DNA of 12,573 bases, from assembly GCA_036557185.1 (NCBI GenBank), contig DATBHZ010000169.1, positions 1 to 12,573 on the forward strand. The letters are read 5' to 3'. Below the pieces are notes generated by a model. The model saw only the letters and a list, made by a program, of their open reading frames with translations. It searched no databases and was not told the origin of the DNA. The stretch is from DATBHZ01 sp036557185. Its GTDB lineage: Bacteria; Actinomycetota; Acidimicrobiia; IMCC26256; JAENVU01. Positions 1 to 6,246 of this stretch are shown in pieces (the stretch's first letter is position 1; each line of letters opens with the position of its first letter). The position numbers and the translations under genes were made by a program.

Positions 1-743
1 TGGAGGTTCTCGGTGAACCCGAGCATGAGCTGGTTGCGGTCCTCGATCTCGATCGCGGACTCGAGGCTCGTCGTCTCCAGATTGACCCAGAGGATGTCCT
101 TCGTCATCTGGAGGCCGTAGGGGCTGAACTCGCACATGCGCGCAGCCATCTCGAGCGCGGTCGGCAGCAGGTCCTCGTCGGAGGTGACGCGCGAGACCAA
201 CCCCATGCTCAACGCCTCGGCCGCGTCGACCTCCCTCCCGGTGAGCAGTAGATCGTTCGACCGCGCCGCGCCGATCAGGCGAGGGAGCAGCCAGCTCGCG
301 GCGAGCTCGGTGCTGGTGAGCCCGTTGATGATCCCAGTGGCGTTGAAGATCGCCGACTCCGCGGCGATGCGGATCTCGGCGGCGAGCGAGAGGCACATGC
401 CGCCGCCGTAGGCCGGGCCGTTGACTGCGGCGATGACCGGCTGCGGCATCCGGCGCAGTGTGAGGATCAGCCGCGAGTAGTAGCGCATCGAGCGCTGCGC
501 GATGCGGCCGACGGGGAGCCCGTCGATGTCGGGGATGATCCCGTAGTCCTTGAGGTCGAGGCCGGAGCAGAACGCGCGCCCCGCGCCCGTGAGCACGACG
601 ACATAGGTGTCGTTGTCGCGCGCGACGTCCTCGAGCACGCGGTCGAGCTCGATCACGAGGTCGATCGACATGGCGTTGAGCCGGTCGGGCCGGTCGAGGG
701 TCACGACCGACGTGTGCGGCTGCGGTTTGGAGACGGTCACCAT
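1..743 (-). CDS. Enoyl-CoA hydratase/isomerase (crotonase) family protein, C-terminus off window
   Basis: Read on the minus strand, 247 residues are visible and the frame is open to the left edge, so the C-terminus is missing. Crotonase landmarks are clear: the first oxyanion-hole region CSGLDL at 59-64, the second, YGGGMCLSLAAEIRIAAE, at 112-129, and LLTGREVDAAEALSMGLV at 166-183. Family members act on acyl-CoA double bonds, usually in fatty-acid or sterol-side-chain beta-oxidation, in the cytoplasm. The segment GLTSTELAASWLLPRLIG (141-158) resembles mycobacterial EchA12-type proteins. By my alignment the usual catalytic Glu144 of rat crotonase is Gly137 and Glu164 is Asp164, so classic hydratase activity is uncertain and isomerase or another activity is possible. 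I chose ATG 743; GTG 749 is also possible, with a weak GAGAG ten bases upstream. It is divergent from the gene at 839. Confidence 0.9.
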   Translation of the reverse strand, partial: MVTVSKPQPHTSVVTLDRPDRLNAMSIDLVIELDRVLEDVARDNDTYVVVLTGAGRAFCSGLDLKDYGIIPDIDGLPVGRIAQRSMRYYSRLILTLRRMPQPVIAAVNGPAYGGGMCLSLAAEIRIAAESAIFNATGIINGLTSTELAASWLLPRLIGAARSNDLLLTGREVDAAEALSMGLVSRVTSDEDLLPTALEMAARMCEFSPYGLQMTKDILWVNLETTSLESAIEIEDRNQLMLGFTENL

Positions 744-838
744 CGTCACGCCGCACACGCTCTCGCGGCTCGCACCGCCGCCGCCAGTCGACCCCTCCTC
801 CCCGCCAGTCGCTCAGGGAGCGCCGGAGCGGGCAATCT

Positions 839-1261
839 GTGCGCGTGAGCGACGACTCTGAACGCAAGCGGAGGTCGGTGCGCTTCGTACAGCGCTACCT
901 GCTCAACCCGCCGGCAATGCTCGCCGTGCGGTTCGGGCTCGCGCCTGGTTATGTCCTGGTCGAGACCGTCGGGCGCCGGACGGGCAAGCGTCGACGCAAC
1001 GTTGTGGGCATGCAGATCGAGGGCTCGACCGGCTGGGTCGTCGCCGAGCAAGGAAGCCACGCCGGATACGTCCGCAACATCGAGGCGAGCCCGAGCGTGC
1101 GTGTGTACATACGGGGACGGTGGCGGACCGCACGAGCGCAGCTGATGCCCGAGGACGACCCACAGGAAAGACTCGCCGGCTTCGGCCGACTCCATGCCTC
1201 CAGCGTTCGTCGCTTCGGCACCGACTTGCTCACAGTGCGGTTCGACCTCGCGAGCACGTGA
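839..1261 (+). CDS. Nitroreductase-family deazaflavin (F420)-dependent oxidoreductase
   Basis: This small 140-residue protein has the Ddn/FDOR-type split beta-barrel pattern. A hydrophobic N-terminal helix (about 14-34) precedes the basic F420-phosphate loop GRRTGKRRRNVV (45-56). The conserved segment QGSHAGYVRNIEASPSV (71-87) matches the usual 'G...P.W..NL.ANP.V' block. Members use reduced coenzyme F420 to reduce quinones, nitro compounds or other activated substrates at or near the membrane; the substrate here cannot be read from sequence. GTG 839 has GGAG ten bases upstream. GTG 845 is an alternative, with CAATCT six bases before it resembling a weak -10 box. The stop overlaps the next start (GTGA, 1258-1261), so the GNAT gene is probably translationally coupled. 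Confidence 0.87.
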   Translation: MRVSDDSERKRRSVRFVQRYLLNPPAMLAVRFGLAPGYVLVETVGRRTGKRRRNVVGMQIEGSTGWVVAEQGSHAGYVRNIEASPSVRVYIRGRWRTARAQLMPEDDPQERLAGFGRLHASSVRRFGTDLLTVRFDLAST

Positions 1262-1722
1262 CCGTATCCATCGTCGCCGGGCAGCAATGGCCTGCGGACG
1301 TCGACCGACTGCTGCGCGGTCTCCCGGAATGGTTTGGCATCGAGGAATCGATTCGGGAGTACGTCGAGGACGCCAGGATGCTTCCGACGACGGTTGCGCT
1401 CGACGACGACGATCGCGTCGTCGGCGCGTGCGTTGTCCGGTACCACACTCCGGTGGCGGCCGAGATCGAGGTCCTCGCGGTTGAGCGGTCGATGCACCGG
1501 CGTGGCGTCGGTCGCCAGCTGCTGCAGGAGGTCGAGGCCGATCTCCGTGAGCGCGGCGTCGTCGTGTTGCAGGTGAAGACGCTCGGACCGTCGGGCAAGT
1601 CCGACGAGTACGCGAGGACCCGCGCGTTCTACGCCGCGCTCGGGTTCCTGCCACTCGAGGAGCGCACAGACATCTGGGGCCCCGACAACCCGTGCCTGAT
1701 CTCCGTCAAGCCGCTGATCTGA
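1258..1722 (+). CDS. GNAT-family N-acetyltransferase
   Basis: The 154-residue product has the acetyl-CoA-binding motif A, strand EIEVLAVE (69-76) followed by the pyrophosphate loop HRRGVGRQLL (80-89, R-x-G-x-G/A type). The C-terminal GNAT block ARTRAFYAALGFLPLEE lies at 119-135, and the total length is normal for a single-domain GNAT. The family transfers an acetyl group from acetyl-CoA to an amine of a small molecule or protein in the cytoplasm; the acceptor is unknown. The start is GTG 1258, sharing GTGA with the stop of the F420-type oxidoreductase, and no separate ribosome-binding site is needed. An in-frame ATG at 1120 lies deep inside the upstream gene and is unlikely. The gene converges on msrA with a 25-base gap. 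Confidence 0.9.
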   Translation: MTVSIVAGQQWPADVDRLLRGLPEWFGIEESIREYVEDARMLPTTVALDDDDRVVGACVVRYHTPVAAEIEVLAVERSMHRRGVGRQLLQEVEADLRERGVVVLQVKTLGPSGKSDEYARTRAFYAALGFLPLEERTDIWGPDNPCLISVKPLI

Positions 1723-1747
1723 CACGCCGCTCGCAAGTGCCGCCGCG

Positions 1748-2401
1748 CTACGTGAGCCCGACCGGGCATGAAACGCCGGTACCGCCAATGCCGCAGTAGC
1801 CGCCGGGGTTCTTGGCGAGGTACTGCTGGTGATAGTCCTCCGCGAAGTAGAAGGTCGGCGCGTCGACGATCTCCGTGGTGATCTCGCCGAAGCCCGCGTC
1901 GGTGAGCTTGCGTTGGTACATGTCGCGCGAGCGCTTCGCTGCTTCGAGCTGCTCGGGCGTAAACGCGTAGATGGCCGAGCGGTACTGCGTCCCGACGTCG
2001 TTGCCCTGCCGCATGCCCTGCGTGGGGTCGTGCTCTTCCCAGAACACTCCGAGCAGCTGGTCGTAGGTGACCACGGATGGGTCGAACACGACGAGCACGG
2101 CCTCGGCGTGGCCGGTGCGCCCGCTGCACACCTCCTCGTAGGTCGGGTTCGGGGTGATCCCGCCCGCGTATCCGACCGCGGTGACCCACACGCCTTCGCT
2201 CTCCCAAAACTTGCGCTCGGCACCCCAGAAGCATCCGAGCGCGAACATCGCCTGCTCCATGCCCTCCGGGTACGGCGGTGCCAGTCGATGACCGTTCACG
2301 AAGTGCGTCTCCGGCACCGGCATCGGCGTGTCACGACCGGGCAACGCGCGGTCCGGGGTGACCATCGCGGACTTCTCGGGATGCATGAATCGAAAGACCA
2401 C
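1748..2401 (-). CDS. msrA: Peptide-methionine (S)-S-oxide reductase MsrA
   Basis: MsrA reduces methionine-S-sulfoxide in proteins, repairing oxidative damage with electrons from thioredoxin. The 217-residue product carries the catalytic motif GCFWGAE with nucleophile Cys57, and the core segments GYAGG, NPTYEEVCSGRTGHAE and HDPTQGMRQGNDVGTQYRS. Recycling cysteines Cys203 and Cys212 sit in the C-terminal tail YCGIGGTGVSCP, an arrangement like E. coli MsrA. The N-terminal extension (ALPGRDTPMPVPETHFVNG, 19-37) is typical of longer actinobacterial enzymes. I chose GTG 2401 because AAGGAG lies seven bases upstream; ATG 2386 would leave that site 22 bases away. An extension to ATG 2482 would run into the divergent neighbour. 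No MsrB gene is adjacent. Confidence 0.97.
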   Translation of the reverse strand: MVFRFMHPEKSAMVTPDRALPGRDTPMPVPETHFVNGHRLAPPYPEGMEQAMFALGCFWGAERKFWESEGVWVTAVGYAGGITPNPTYEEVCSGRTGHAEAVLVVFDPSVVTYDQLLGVFWEEHDPTQGMRQGNDVGTQYRSAIYAFTPEQLEAAKRSRDMYQRKLTDAGFGEITTEIVDAPTFYFAEDYHQQYLAKNPGGYCGIGGTGVSCPVGLT

Positions 2402-2474
2402 AGCGCCGCTCCTTGCTCCGGATCCATCGGCCGTCAGGTAGTGCAGGTGCCCGGCCCGCGTTACGTTCCGGGCC
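2402..2474. promoter_or_regulatory. Divergent promoter region between msrA and the DapB-like gene
   Basis: The 73 bases separate two divergent starts. On the plus strand TACGTT (2462-2467) fits the TANNNT -10 consensus and lies seven bases before ATG 2475, with no Shine-Dalgarno sequence, which suggests a leaderless transcript. A perfect 6-base inverted repeat, GGCCCG (2453-2458) and CGGGCC (2469-2474), brackets that box and touches the start codon, so it could be an operator. On the minus strand the msrA ribosome-binding site AAGGAG lies within 2409-2414. I could not find a convincing -35 element. Confidence 0.45.
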
Positions 2475-3548
2475 ATGACCAAGCATCGCGTGATTCAGTG
2501 GAGCACCGGAAACGTCGGGAAGCTCGCACTCGGCTCGATCATCCAGCACCCGGAGTTGGAACTCGTCGGTCTCTGGGTTCATTCCCCCGACAAGGCGGGG
2601 AAGGACGCCGCCGAGATCGCCGGTCTGAGCTCGCCCACTGGCGTCTTGGCCACCAACGACGCCGACGCCCTCCTTGCGCTCGCTGCCGACGCCGTTTGCT
2701 ATACGGCCACCGGCGATCTCCGACCGCACGAGGCCGTCGACGACATGTGCCGGATGCTCGAGTCGGGCAAGAACGTCGTGTCCACCTCTGTCGTCTCGCT
2801 GCTGTACCCGCCGAAGGCGGACCGCTCGATGGTCGAGCGCCTCGAGGCTGCCTGCAAGCAAGGGAACACCTCGTGCTTCACGTCCGGTATCGACCCGGGC
2901 TTCGCCAACGATCTCCTCCCGCTCGTCATCAGCGGCTTCGCGGAGCGCATCGACACGGTGCGCGTCGTCGAGAACCTCGACTACTCGACGTACATGCAGC
3001 CCGAGGTGCTCTTCGAGACGATGGGTTTCGGCAAGCCGCTCGACCACACCCCGCTCCTGCTCATCCCAGGCGCGCTCACGATCGCCTGGGGCGGCGCGAT
3101 CCACATGATCGCCGCCGGCCTCGGAGTCGAGGTGGAGAAGATCGAGGAGGTCGTCGAACGCGAGCCCGCCGAGCGCGACCTCCACACGGCGGTCGGCGTC
3201 GTCCAACAAGGGACGATGGCGGGCTTGCGCTTCGAGGTGCAGGGCTACGTCGACGGCCGGCCCGCGATCATCGTCGAGCACGTGACGCGCATGCAGCCCG
3301 ATGTCGCACCGCAATGGCCGCAACCGTCGGGCGGGGGCGCGTACCTCATCACGATCGAGGGTTCGCCCTCGTTCGCCTGCACGCTCGAGATGCTGGGCAC
3401 GGACGGCGACCACAACACCGGCGGGCTGGTCGCGACGGGCATGCGCATCATCAACGCGATACCTGCGGTGTGCGCCGCCGCACCGGGGGTCCTTTCCACA
3501 CTCGACCTCCCGCTCGTCACCGGCCGCGGCTTGTTGCACGCGACCTAG
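2475..3548 (+). CDS. DapB-like NAD(P)-dependent oxidoreductase (dihydrodipicolinate reductase/diaminopentanoate dehydrogenase-like family)
   Basis: The 357-residue protein begins with a Rossmann fold: RVIQWSTGNVGKLALGSII contains the dinucleotide loop GNVG at 12-15. Further on are the typical family segments LESGKNVVSTSV and FTSGIDPGFANDLLPLV, and a mixed C-terminal dimerisation/substrate domain. Relatives in mycobacteria and other actinobacteria are annotated as dihydrodipicolinate-reductase-like or 2,4-diaminopentanoate-dehydrogenase-like. At about 357 residues it is much longer than true DapB (about 250-270) and no lysine-biosynthesis gene is near, so a role in lysine synthesis is unlikely. 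The substrate is unknown. The start ATG 2475 follows a TACGTT box by seven bases without a ribosome-binding site. The stop TAG shares the palindrome CTAG with the stop of the converging YqgE gene. Confidence 0.85.
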   Translation: MTKHRVIQWSTGNVGKLALGSIIQHPELELVGLWVHSPDKAGKDAAEIAGLSSPTGVLATNDADALLALAADAVCYTATGDLRPHEAVDDMCRMLESGKNVVSTSVVSLLYPPKADRSMVERLEAACKQGNTSCFTSGIDPGFANDLLPLVISGFAERIDTVRVVENLDYSTYMQPEVLFETMGFGKPLDHTPLLLIPGALTIAWGGAIHMIAAGLGVEVEKIEEVVEREPAERDLHTAVGVVQQGTMAGLRFEVQGYVDGRPAIIVEHVTRMQPDVAPQWPQPSGGGAYLITIEGSPSFACTLEMLGTDGDHNTGGLVATGMRIINAIPAVCAAAPGVLSTLDLPLVTGRGLLHAT

Positions 3549-4099
3549 TTGAGCGAGGGATCCTCCGGCGCGAGCGCGAGGATCGCCACGCGCCCGTCCT
3601 GCCTCCGCAACGCCGCGCGCCAGAGGCCCGCGGGGTCGGAGGAGAACGCGTCGTCCGGCTCGGCGTCCACGACGACCCAGCCGCCGGCTCGCAGCTCCGC
3701 GTCGAGCTGTCCCGCGCCCCAGCCCGAGTAGCCTAGGAAGACCCGCATCTCGTCGATACGGGGAGCGAGCAGCACCGCGTCGCGCTCCAGATCAACCGTC
3801 ACGAGGTCGTCGAACAACGAGGCCAGCCCGTCCTCGGCCTCGCCGGTCCCGCGAGCGAGCGCGATCGCGGCCTCCGGCTGCACAGGTCCGCCGACGAACA
3901 GGCAAGCGGGTGCGCTGCAAGGGTCGGACCACTCCGGGAGCACCGCGTCGACGCGCACGTCGGTCGGACGGTTGAGCACGAGGCCGAGCGCGCCGTCGTC
4001 GGTGTGCTCGAGGACGAACACCACGGACCGGAAGAAGTTGGGATCGGAGAGTTCAGGGGTCGCGAGCAACAGGCGTCCGCGGGCGGAGGTCGACGGCAC
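3545..4099 (-). CDS. yqgE: YqgE/AlgH family protein
   Basis: The 184-residue product matches the YqgE/AlgH (DUF179) family along its length. The opening RGRLLLATPELSDPNF (7-22) is typical, followed by GALGLVLNRPT (36-46), FVGGPVQ (68-74) and GYSGWGAGQLDAEL (123-136). The family is widespread, soluble and of unclear biochemical function; AlgH has been linked to transcriptional regulation in Pseudomonas, which need not apply here. The start is uncertain. GTG 4099 gives a standard N-terminus, but a good GGAGG (4119-4115) sits seven bases before ATG 4107, which is out of frame by one base. GTG 4132 is another in-frame choice. The stop TAG shares CTAG with the converging gene. Confidence 0.93.
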   Translation of the reverse strand: MPSTSARGRLLLATPELSDPNFFRSVVFVLEHTDDGALGLVLNRPTDVRVDAVLPEWSDPCSAPACLFVGGPVQPEAAIALARGTGEAEDGLASLFDDLVTVDLERDAVLLAPRIDEMRVFLGYSGWGAGQLDAELRAGGWVVVDAEPDDAFSSDPAGLWRAALRRQDGRVAILALAPEDPSLN

Positions 4100-4177
4100 A
4101 ACCCCATGCTCGCACCTCCGGGCCCGAGTCACCGCACGACTCGAGCCCTCGACTGCGGCTGCATCGTCCCCGCCCTG

Positions 4178-4190
4178 TACGGTGCCCGCC
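4178..4190 (+). promoter_or_regulatory. Putative leaderless promoter (-10 box)
   Basis: TACGGT at 4178-4183 fits TANNNT and is followed by seven bases and the GTG start at 4191. Transcription would begin at or next to the start codon. No Shine-Dalgarno sequence is visible and no clear -35 was found. The geometry matches that at 2462, 7279 and 8944. Confidence 0.4.
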
Positions 4191-5021
4191 GTGCCCGAGG
4201 CTGCCGCCCCGCCGGCGGGCGAGTATCCGCCCGTTGACCACCTGCTCCGTGATCTTCGCTTGTCGATCACGCACCTCCCGGACGGGAGTAGCGAGGCGAT
4301 CCTCCCGGTCGTCGACGACGTACGCGCTCCATCCGGTGCCGTGCGCGCGGGCGCGGTCGCGACCGTGGTCGATGTCGTCGGAGGCGGCCTGGCCGCGGTG
4401 GCGGCAAGTCCCGGTTGGATCGCGACGGCAGATCTCACCTTGCACACGCTCCTCGTGCCGGCCGGTGACCAGCTGTTGGCGCGTGCACGCGTCGCCCGCA
4501 GTGGCAGGACGACGGTCGTGCTCGAGGTCACGATCTCCGACGGCGGTGAGCGGATCGGGCTGGCCACGATGAGCTTCGCCGTGCTCGAACGCCGGGCGAA
4601 CAACCCCGTGATCGGGGGCGACGCGCTCGCAGAGCAGATGAGCGTCGACTTCGACGGGTCGGGTTTTCGCCAACCGCTGCGCGCCAGCATCGGGATCACG
4701 CCTTCGGGTGACCCCGGGGTCGTCGAGATGGTGATGTCGGACTACGTCCGCAACACGCTCGGCGCGGCGCAGGGAGGCGTGATCGCCGCCATCGTCGACG
4801 CCGCGGCCGAGAACGCGCTGCAGCACGCCTGCGGCGGACCCGTCGAGGTCGTTGATCTCCAGCTCACGTATCTGGCATTGGGCAGGGTCGGGCCGATCCG
4901 GAGCCGGGTGCGTGTGCTCGAAGCGAACGCGCAGTTCGGCCGGGCGCACGTCGAGCTCGTCGACGCCGGAGCCGCCGACCGCGTCACCACGCTCGCGCGT
5001 GCGACAGCAGTGATGCCGTGA
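4191..5021 (+). CDS. Double-hotdog thioesterase-like protein (PaaI-type), first of tandem pair
   Basis: The 276-residue product contains two hotdog domains, roughly residues 15-135 and 150-276. Each has the hydrophobic helix preceded by a Gly-rich turn: VRAGAVATVVDVVGG in the first and YVRNTLGAAQGGVIAAIVD (185-203) in the second. PaaI-type thioesterases hydrolyse acyl-CoA thioesters in the cytoplasm, with the acid in the helix (here Asp61 and Asp203). The characteristic HGG of PaaI is QGG (194-196) here, so activity may be altered. GTG 4191 was chosen for its leaderless-type TACGGT box seven bases upstream; GTG 4182 is in frame too. The gene overlaps the next by GTGA (5018-5021), implying coupled translation of two paralogous double-hotdog proteins that may pair with each other. 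Confidence 0.8.
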   Translation: MPEAAAPPAGEYPPVDHLLRDLRLSITHLPDGSSEAILPVVDDVRAPSGAVRAGAVATVVDVVGGGLAAVAASPGWIATADLTLHTLLVPAGDQLLARARVARSGRTTVVLEVTISDGGERIGLATMSFAVLERRANNPVIGGDALAEQMSVDFDGSGFRQPLRASIGITPSGDPGVVEMVMSDYVRNTLGAAQGGVIAAIVDAAAENALQHACGGPVEVVDLQLTYLALGRVGPIRSRVRVLEANAQFGRAHVELVDAGAADRVTTLARATAVMP

Positions 5022-5842
5022 CTCACAGCCACACGCGGTTCGGCGATGAGGAGGTGGGCCGTGCGGTCGCCCGCGCCCTCGGTGTCGACCTGCGCGAGCG
5101 CGCCGACACCGGAGCCTTCGCGCGCATCGACGGCTCGGTGGCAGCGGTGGAGCATCTGCGAGGAAGCGCCGGCAACATCCATGCCGGCGCGCTGCTGGCG
5201 ATTGCCGACACCGTCGCCGGGATCTGCGGTGGTCTCGCCGCGCTTCCGAAATGGGTCGTGTCGACGAACCTCATGGTGCAGTGTGCCGCCGTCGCCGCGC
5301 AGGGGCCTCTCGAGGTTCAGGCGCACGCGCTCCGCGCGGGGCGCCACGCAGTTGTCACCGAGGTGCAGATCGTCGACGTGCCCACCCGCAACGTGCTGAC
5401 CGACGGGGTGCTCACCTCCGCGGTCCTGACGCCGGAGGCGGGTCCCCCGCCGTTCGCCCGGCCGCTGGAGCTCCACGCGCCGGAGATCAACGGCTCGGGC
5501 GTGGCGCCGATCCGCGAATTCTTCGGCATTCGCGAGCGCGACAGCGCGAGCGTCACGCTCGACATCACCGCCGAGGTCCGCAACCCGTGGGGGATCCTCC
5601 ACGGCGGTGTGAGCGCGGCGCTGATCGACGCCTCGGCCGAGCATGCAGCGACGGTCCCCAACGGCGTAACTACCGATGCCGTGCTCCACTTCCTCGCTCC
5701 CGGACGCGCCGGGCCGGTCGTGGCATCGGCGGAGTCGCTCGGCGTGCGCGCCGACGGCGAGGTGCTGCGCGTGACCGTCACGGATGAGGGCGCGGACCGT
5801 CTGCTCGCGATCGCGGTCGCGACGGTGCGCGCTCCGGCCTAG
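5018..5842 (+). CDS. Double-hotdog thioesterase-like protein (PaaI-type), second of tandem pair
   Basis: The 274-residue product repeats the architecture of its upstream neighbour. The N-terminal hotdog has NIHAGALLAIADTVAGI (53-69, with His55 and Asp64); the C-terminal hotdog has NPWGILHGGVSAALIDASAE (189-208), a textbook PaaI HGG motif with His195 and Asp204. This makes the C-terminal half the better candidate for a working acyl-CoA thioesterase site, with the N-terminal half possibly structural or acting on a different chain. The start is GTG 5018 in the GTGA overlap with the upstream gene, so the two are almost certainly one operon and arose by duplication. The substrate is unknown. The stop TAG is inside a CTAG shared with the stop of the opposite-strand gene. 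Confidence 0.87.
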   Translation: MTHSHTRFGDEEVGRAVARALGVDLRERADTGAFARIDGSVAAVEHLRGSAGNIHAGALLAIADTVAGICGGLAALPKWVVSTNLMVQCAAVAAQGPLEVQAHALRAGRHAVVTEVQIVDVPTRNVLTDGVLTSAVLTPEAGPPPFARPLELHAPEINGSGVAPIREFFGIRERDSASVTLDITAEVRNPWGILHGGVSAALIDASAEHAATVPNGVTTDAVLHFLAPGRAGPVVASAESLGVRADGEVLRVTVTDEGADRLLAIAVATVRAPA

Positions 5843-6234
5843 GAGCTGTCGCCGACCGGAAGCGCATCGGCACGCGCCACCCTGCGTGCGAGCTGGAAGT
5901 GCGTGACCGCAGAGGCGGCAGCGAACGCGCCCAAGAGCCGCCCGCGCCACCGCACGCCGGGCGCCGTCAGGAAGACAGCTGCATCGACGGCGTCCGCCAG
6001 CGCGAGCATCGACAGCCAGTTCGCGCCGCCGTTGCGCTCACCCAGCGCGATCGCCGTACCCGCGCCGAGCAGCGCGTCCCGTCCGCCCGTCATGCGACCA
6101 AGAGGTCCCGCGATCCGCGCGTCGACCATGCTGCCGAACCACGGGCGAAGCGCGGCACGCGGAGCAACGATCAACGCCAGCCCGAACCCGACTCGGGTCC
6201 GAGCGATGTACATCGCGAGCCGTCGGTCGTCCAT
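5839..6234 (-). CDS. Small four-helix membrane protein, DUF4267-like
   Basis: The 131-residue product is hydrophobic with four likely membrane segments, near residues 13-33, 42-64, 73-92 and 100-118. Its pattern (an N-terminal RVGFGLALIVAP, then GRMTGGRDALLGAGTAIAL) recalls DUF4267-type proteins, which have no established function. ATG 6234 has no clear ribosome-binding site; a TAGGAT sequence (6249-6244) lies nine bases upstream and overlaps the stop of the preceding gene, so a leaderless internal transcript is possible. The Gfo/Idh/MocA gene ends only 12 bases upstream on the same strand, so it may also be co-transcribed with that gene. The family assignment is tentative, but the reading frame and membrane character are clear. 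Confidence 0.75.
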   Translation of the reverse strand: MDDRRLAMYIARTRVGFGLALIVAPRAALRPWFGSMVDARIAGPLGRMTGGRDALLGAGTAIALGERNGGANWLSMLALADAVDAAVFLTAPGVRWRGRLLGAFAAASAVTHFQLARRVARADALPVGDSS

Positions 6235-6246
6235 GGACGGCAGATC

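Noticed and set aside
746..2223. Long open frames on the minus strand across the F420-type reductase, GNAT and msrA region
   Set aside because: They are antisense or out-of-frame shadows caused by high GC. Their translations are Arg/Pro/Ser-rich with no family features, while the frames chosen match known proteins.
2475..3548. Assignment as DapB of lysine biosynthesis
   Set aside because: The protein is about 90 residues longer than DapB and no dap, asd or lys gene is nearby. Only fold-level family membership is supported.
1829..3736. A 635-codon plus-strand open frame across msrA and the DapB-like gene
   Set aside because: It runs antisense to msrA and out of frame with the DapB-like gene, is Arg/His-rich and resembles no protein. 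It is a GC-driven shadow.
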